Below, piece by piece: positions 58,654-64,000 of a DNA stretch of 64,000 nucleotides (its first letter is position 1; every line of letters begins with the position of its first letter). Source of the stretch: Loripinus fragilis (taxonomy: Eukaryota; Mollusca; Bivalvia; Lucinida; Lucinidae); NCBI GenBank assembly GCA_964019695.1, contig OZ026515.1:75755144-75819143 (forward strand). Direction: 5' to 3'. Under the pieces are notes generated by a model. It was not told the origin of the DNA. It saw only the letters and a list, made by a program, of their open reading frames with translations, and searched no databases. A program made the position numbers and the translations under genes.

Positions 58654-58766
58654 CATCTGACAAGAGCATCTTGAATTGAACAAGTAAGGGCATGTCCAAG
58701 ATGTAGGGTACCAGTCACATTGGGAGGAGGAAGACAAAGTACAAACTTTTCACCACATTCCACATT
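58654..58766 (-). CDS. VARS: VARS exon a (HIGH motif)
   Basis: A 113-bp exon. The acceptor is TTTTTTCAG|AATGTG and the donor AGATG|GTAAGA. It encodes [20 protein letters not shown] followed by [17 protein letters not shown] and the first two bases of a Trp codon. PPPNVTG.LH(L/I)GHAL is the class I HIGH-type ATP-binding signature as it occurs in valyl-tRNA synthetases. The exon joins in phase to exon b. Upstream exons were not identified in 58767-64000. Confidence 0.95.
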
Positions 58767-58848
58767 CTGAAAAAATGCATATGAAACAAAAGTAGACAAA
58801 AATCAACAAGATTCTCCCATTAAAACGGTGTCACTCTGTATGGCCTTC

Positions 58849-59490
58849 AAAGGGGTACGTGCATTAAGAGGCTATTTTGGCCCCCCTATGGGGTCAAAAA
58901 ATAAAAGTTGCTCTTCACAAGTTTCTTCTTATTAGTTTATTAGAACAATAGCCAAAGTGTAAAAGGTCTGGTATTGATTCAACTTTTACGGTTGCTATGG
59001 TAACAAAAATGGCCGCCAAATTAGGCTGAAAATAGGAAAATGACCATTTTGGAGCAAATTTGAGACATGTAACAGAAGAATTAATATAGAGGCTCTATAT
59101 TAATTCTTCTGTTACATGTCTCAAATTGTTACATGTGCTCTATTAGAGCACAAGCAAATACCAAAATAATATTTTAACAGATGATGAGAACTATAACGGC
59201 ACACAATATATTAAAAGGATTTTTTGGTATTTGCTTGTGCTGATATCTAATTCTTAAAAAATTGATCTCCAAAAGCCTCAAATTTGTCAAAAAATGGCAA
59301 TTTCTCTATTTTAAGCCTATTTTGTCGGCCATTTTGGTTACCATAGCACAGGTTATAGTAAAATAAATGCCAGAATTTTACACTTGGGCTATTCTTCTAA
59401 TAAACCAATAAGATGAAATTGGTGAAAAGCAACTTTCAGTTTTTGGCTCTAGAGGGGACCAAAATAGCCCCTTAATGCATGTACCCCTTT
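58849..59490. mobile_element. Foldback element with nested perfect hairpins
   Basis: Ends AAAGGGGTACGTGCATTAAG and, reverse complement, AAAGGGGTACATGCATTAAG, followed by matching GGCTATTTTGG, GCTATGGTAAC and other inverted segments. The centre holds an almost perfect 30-bp-arm hairpin at 59064-59124 (AGACATGTAACAGAAGAATT and its complement) and another at about 59149-59241 (AGCACAAGCAAATACCAAAA and its complement). Confidence 0.8.
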
Positions 59491-59639
59491 CTCAAAACAT
59501 TACTTTGGTAGCGGTATCTCAATATTTCTACTGATGTATTTTCAAAAATACTGTCCAGATGTGCTAAAGATTTTTTAAGATTTGTATCTCTCACCTGTTG
59601 CATTTCATTTCAGCATATATCAATTGCATAGGCTCCATG

Positions 59640-59683
59640 ATTACCCTATTGTATTTGTAAAGCTTAGCAAATACATTAGGGTA
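59640..59683. other. Short hairpin
   Basis: TTACCCTATTGTATTTG pairs with CAAATACATTAGGGTAA around AAGCTT. Function unknown; probably part of a repeat. Confidence 0.6.
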
Positions 59684-60057
59684 AAGGCAGAGAGGTAACC
59701 ATGGATAATCAGCTATGTTTCATTTATAGAGGATATTTACTTTTTTGCGGTGAATACCAAATATAGTTCATCAAGTGCAATGAAAAATCAGTATATTCAC
59801 AAGTGGGTAGCACGAGTGAAAATGCTGATGTTTTCATTGCACGATATAAAAATAAATTTGGTATTTACAGAAAAAAGTGAATGTTCTTTTATTTTATACT
59901 CAGTTCAGCCTAAAACAGTCTATTATTTCATTTTGGAAATTCTTTTTTGTTTGTATACCAGGAATAGGTTATGTTGAACCATATCAAGTGGCCAGCATAG
60001 TATTTATGAACAAACAAATGCAAGTAATAGGTTTTGATGACAAAAAGTATGCCAGGA

Positions 60058-60217
60058 CAGGGTTCCCACAAATTATAGAAAGTAAAATTCCCTGACTTTT
60101 CCCTGACTTCTTCCAAAATTTCAAATTTCCCTGACTCAACTCAAAATTCCCTGACTTTTCCCTGACCTTGAAGTTTTTTAATTTTTCACTGACTTTTCCC
60201 TGACCGTGGGAACCCTG
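60058..60217. mobile_element. Short palindromic MITE with CAGGGTTCCCAC ends
   Basis: Perfect 12-bp inverted ends, with internal repeated TTCCCTGACTTTTCCCTGAC. The phrase CAGGAATAGGTTATGTTGA occurs just before (about 59958) and immediately after it, so the flank is locally duplicated. The termini resemble hAT-type MITEs found in many animals. Confidence 0.75.
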
Positions 60218-60262
60218 CAGGAATAGGTTATGTTGACCACCTTTCTTACTTATGTTGACCAC

Positions 60263-62330
60263 AGAAAGCTAAAGGTTGATTTGTTCTGTCAATCAGTAAA
60301 ACTTGGTGTTTTCTGAACAAAATAATAATTTCCGAAATGAAGTAATTAACTGTTCTAACTTTTTCTTTGCTTGTTTTTTGTTCGACTTGACTTTTTCTGT
60401 GTGTTTATTTGGTATAAAAAAAAATTGCAACTATAAATTTGCTATAACAAATGAAATGTAAGAAATTGGCATTTAAAGGCATCATGTGCAAACTAGCCCT
60501 AGGCTAGACCGAACCGTGACATTATTTTATTTGAAAATGACGTCACAACATGCGTAGCATTATTTCTGACAATTACCCTTCACTTAAAACATTTTGGAAA
60601 ATGTCCCAGTCCCAGAATTGCTAAGACAGCCTTCTTTTGATGCAGTGAAAAGATAAGAAATGGTATCCCATTTCACTGTAGAAAACATCAATTTCACTCA
60701 AATTTGATATGCATTGAATTCACAGGTCATGATGAAATAAAAATAAATAATTGATGATACATCATTAGTATTTCTTTGCATGAGCATGCAGCTGAATTGC
60801 CTCATGTGGAATAGATAATTCAATAAAGCATGACATCATTCAAACTGTACATAACATTTGAAACATCTTAAACAATTTAAGCCAAATGAAACTTCCCTTT
60901 ATTATCAATTGGATTAGTTCATTTCTGTTTTAAGGGTTGATAGGTTGTATTTTTCATTTTTATCAAAATTCTTATAGAACTTTCTGTAAGCAAACAGTGG
61001 AGTGCCTGATCAGACGCTGATGATCTTGGTCTGCACTGTTTGTCTATGTCCAACAAAAAGGACGCTAGGCTTAAATGGATTAATGTTATGGTGACCACCT
61101 GTGCCAAGAAAGTTATGTTTCCATTTGACCTTGACCTTGGACCTATGAATCTGGTATATAACACATGACATATGTCTTGTTATGATGAACACTTGAGCTA
61201 AATGACATGATAACTGGGAAAAGAATGCAAAATGTATGCTCGGTAAGCATATTTTCTATGTGACCTTGACCTGTGACCTTGGGCATACAAACCTAGGTAA
61301 TATTCACAACACATCACACTTGTACCAAGTGATAGGATAATTGGGGAAGGATGGGAAAGTAATGTTTGATAAATTAATTTGCATGCAGAGTTCTCACTAG
61401 GATTTTGAAAACAGAAGTAATAGAATCCATCCCTGGAAAAAGTTGGAGTCATAATTGAAAAATTGGAGTTTGACCTGGAAAAGTTGGACTTTTTAGTTTT
61501 AGTCGAAATATGAAAAGTTTTATTTACGGATATAATTTCTTTTATCCAGCAAAATGGCAATTTCAAAATCCTTTTGAGGACTAGCTGAGACAAAAAAAGG
61601 TTTTAGACCAAAAAAGTTTGTATCAGGTAACCCTAACAAACTTTAATCCCCCTCTTCCCCAACCCCTACACAATAATTTCTAAACATTGTTGGGGGATTT
61701 CCAAGGGGTTGGCTATATTGTTTCCCCGTCTTCCCCATCAAAATATAAATATTTTCATATACAACTTCTCAATTTTAAAATTTCACATATCATGAAACAC
61801 ATATTTTTATGTTTGAGCTTCAAAATGAAAAGCTGAACCGTTGATACATGTAGTTGTTTTATTCATTTACAAGCAGACAGATATACAAACGGACAGACAG
61901 ATGGATAGATCTTTTGCAGATGTATAGATCTAGTTCAATCATTTATTTTTTGCATGATAGTGCTTTTTGCGCACCTAGTCTAGCTAGTCTCCGGCAATCC
62001 TTCCAAAATCAAGATGATTGTTTTGATATCCTACCTACGCGCTTAGTGATTTCAATGGTTTAAAAAGAACTGTTTTCTTGCTAAAAGTCATTTGCTTGCA
62101 TTTAATACCCTAACAATAGTATATTTGATGGAAAAAACGCCTTCACTCATTTGTTGCTAATGACGCTTCATTCGGAACTTTTGCTTCCCAGTTTACTGAT
62201 GTACCGATATTTTCAGCAAATCTTATTTTTATTTCATCAGCCATCTGTCGAGGCAATTTCATGTGTTCAAAAAAGAACCATTTCAAGATCTGATTGAGAC
62301 AGACAGCCACGAATGCGCGACTATCATTTA
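60263..62330. other. No gene recognised; interspersed repeat traces
   Basis: About 61060-61370 contains two diverged units with 'tgaccttgacct', 'acacatgacat' and 'gataactgggaaaag', a mollusc-type interspersed repeat; a related end with ACGGACAGACAGATGG lies at about 61890. No upstream VARS exon was recognised here on the minus strand. Confidence 0.4.
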
Positions 62331-62700
62331 GGGGATAACTGTTTTCAAAATTTTCATTTGGGGAGGTATATCGTCGGATAATTATACAGTCGGAAATTTA
62401 GTTTTATGGCGACGCGTAAGCGGAGCAGTAAAACGTGATTTCCGAACGTATATCCTACGATATACCTCCCAAATAAAATTTTGAATACGGTTTTCCCCAT
62501 TCTGATGCACTATTAACCTTTTCTCTTCAAAAAGACAGTGAAATGTACTTTGTTGCGCCTATACGTCCAGTGGCTGCCAGCTGCATAAAACCACTCGCCA
62601 GCTGCATATATTCACTTGTCAACCAATGAAAAGGGACGTTACGTAATGACGTCGGGTTGGTGACAGTATATCGCAGGATATACTAGTTAGTTTGTTGCGG
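62331..62700. mobile_element. Foldback MITE with GTATATCGTCGGATA arms, copy 2
   Basis: Same layout as 48861-49300: TTTCATTTGGGGAGGTATAT pairs with GATATACCTCCCAAATAAAA around a TTTTATGGCGACGCG centre, followed by ACAGTATATCGCAGGATATA near 62665. Confidence 0.75.
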
Positions 62701-63559
62701 TTTTCAGCTCTGAAAAGTAAACCCAATGGTCAGATAAACGTTGTTGTGCTTGAAAACTTGAAAATTGAAAGCTTTAAATGTTTTCCTGCACTTTATGAAC
62801 CTGATCGCCACTAAAATAGTTCTAAAAATATAGTGCGTTAGGTATTAGTTAATAATAAAGTTTTTATGGACATAATGATAGCAGTGGCCTTTGAAATTAA
62901 GTAAATTGCACGAAAAGACACTGTGGACAGACAGAAACGAATAAAAATAAAAATCACACCTTAACTTTCTTTGGTTTCGCGCAATAATATCATCAGTCAT
63001 AATCAACAAGGTCAGGTATGAAAGCCATGACCACACCGTGCTGCCGCCCCAGAAATATATTTTTCCTTTCCCGAAGCACTAAGAGCTGTAATTGCATATT
63101 TTTTTCGCTCTATCATCTGCAAATAGTATAATTAACAATTGCCAATAAAAATGCATTAGTTTTCCAGAAATAATGATTTTAATGGCGATTTGACATGTAT
63201 CAGGGGTATTAAAGCGTTGTGCAGTGCCACTTGCATTAGTGGCAGTTTACCATAATTTTTTTAACAGTCGATTACTGGAACATTTGTCCTGGGTGCATTT
63301 TTACTAGAAATCATGGCAAGGATGATTCTGAGCGGGTGTTTTGGCATGCAATGGAATATATTAATAATAATAAGGCACACACTCAATAAACACTTTTTCA
63401 TGCCTTGTTACAGCTGGACAATTAACTGGTCAGTTAAACTTGTTCACGGTCCGCTTGCATTAAATGAATAATTAAGAAACCCATATAATCCTGACTATGA
63501 TCAATAATAGAACCAAACAAGCTCATTAAGATGTATAGGACCTTTAATATTATCAATTA
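62701..63559. other. No gene recognised
   Basis: AT-rich; the minus-strand frame 62845-63036 has no domain. Confidence 0.4.
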
Positions 63560-63563
63560 TAGT

Positions 63564-63611
63564 GCTCTCTCTCTCTCTACTTTTACGACCTGCTCTCTCT
63601 CTCTCTCTCTC
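63564..63611. repeat. (CT)n microsatellite, interrupted
   Basis: CTCTCTCTCTCTC, a short interruption (ACTTTTACGACCTG), then a further CT run. Confidence 0.95.
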
Positions 63612-63827
63612 ATCGCACAATTAGCAGACAAAATGTATAACGTCGCACACAGAACGCCATGTGCCTGATTACATATCTAAGTAAAATGGAACCTTCCAGA
63701 TGTCGCTACCGCTCACGTGCTGTACGGTAGAAGTATACCAAACACATATGGAACAAAAAGATAAACGGACATCGATTTTCGGCGGAAAATAACTTATGTT
63801 CGTAATTTTAGAAATTCACTTTTCCAA

Positions 63828-64000
63828 ACAAGAGGGCCAAATGGCCCTAAAGTGCTCACCTGAGTTTTGTTTAAAGCTTACTTATCGGTATCTGTAGAAA
63901 GCTGACCATGTCCCTGGCGACCCTGGCGCGGGGTTATTTTGGCCCCAGGGGCATAATTTGAACAAACTTGGTAGAGTTCCACTAGTTGATGCTAAAATAT
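63828..64000. repeat. Mollusc interspersed repeat, cut by the window edge
   Basis: Starts ACAAGAGGGCCAAATGGCCC then 'gtgctcacctgag', followed by 'ggccccaggggcataattt' and 'gaacaaacttggtagagttccac'. It is related to the repeats at 28401 and 55031. Confidence 0.7.

Larger units (their letters stand above)
16544..58766 (-). other. VARS: Valyl-tRNA synthetase gene, partial (four visible exons)
   Basis: This is the span of a gene read on the minus strand whose exons encode contiguous catalytic-core segments of valyl-tRNA synthetase, a class I enzyme that charges tRNA-Val with valine. The exon order matches the protein order and all junction phases fit. Introns are about 11.0 kb, 27.8 kb and 2.95 kb and are filled with repeats. 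The N-terminal region, editing domain, KMSKS motif and anticodon-binding domain are not visible. [12 protein letters not shown] and FVRLY lean toward the mitochondrial-type paralogue, while [11 protein letters not shown] is closer to the cytosolic one; the paralogue is not resolved. Exons are given separately. Confidence 0.9.

Overview
The window looks like ordinary nuclear DNA of an animal, most likely a bivalve mollusc. It is AT-rich and its only recognisable host gene is split by very long introns. It is packed with Penelope-like, DIRS-like, RTE-like and L2/CR1-like retroelements, tRNA-derived SINEs and many foldback or MITE-type DNA elements. The interspersed repeats containing phrases such as 'gctcacctga', 'aaggtcaacc' and 'gacggacggacg' are ones I associate with bivalve genomes. 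Species assignment is inference. There is no prokaryotic operon structure, and most open frames are short shadows.

Host gene: four minus-strand exons of a valyl-tRNA synthetase gene (VARS) lie at 58654-58766, 47500-47664, 19615-19696 and 16544-16663. They have canonical GT/AG borders and compatible phases. Together they encode about 160 continuous residues of the class I catalytic core, from the HIGH motif (HLGH) to the NWSC...SAISDIE block. The amino-terminal exons should lie beyond 64000 or unseen in 58767-64000. The editing domain, KMSKS motif and C-terminal exons were not found below 16544. Almost everything else in 16-59 kb is intron content.

Layout: 1-15.5 kb is downstream of the last visible exon. 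It holds two large AT-rich elements with inverted ends (1032-4867, with a related fragment to 5411; and 10363-14948) that share a motif of the GTTATATACGTTAC type at about 160-bp spacing. It also holds a palindromic MITE, a GGACGTTTCGGCC-bearing foldback and one small candidate ORF. At 15.5-16.5 kb there is a tandem array of eight decayed copies of the VARS exon itself, directly abutting the real exon. At 16.9-18.7 kb is a Penelope-like relic. At 19.85-27.8 kb is a large satellite of about 57-bp units with higher-order repeats, interrupted near its start by a TA-flanked MITE. At 28-33 kb are a SINE, mollusc interspersed repeats, a 5'-truncated LINE and a LINE ORF1-like frame. At 34.15-38.2 kb is a 4-kb element with about 520-bp inverted arms carrying nested insertions. 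At 40-47.4 kb are a MITE, a pogo-like element, a LINE remnant, a tandem repeat and an RTE-like retroposon. At 48-58 kb are more SINEs, a foldback, DIRS-like fragments, three tandem arrays, a DNA element with a 9-bp target duplication and a LINE 3' end. At 58.8-64 kb are foldback elements and further interspersed repeats.

The most interesting signals are the exon-derived tandem array in the VARS intron, the periodic motif shared by elements with different termini, and several nested insertions whose order can be read from target-site duplications.
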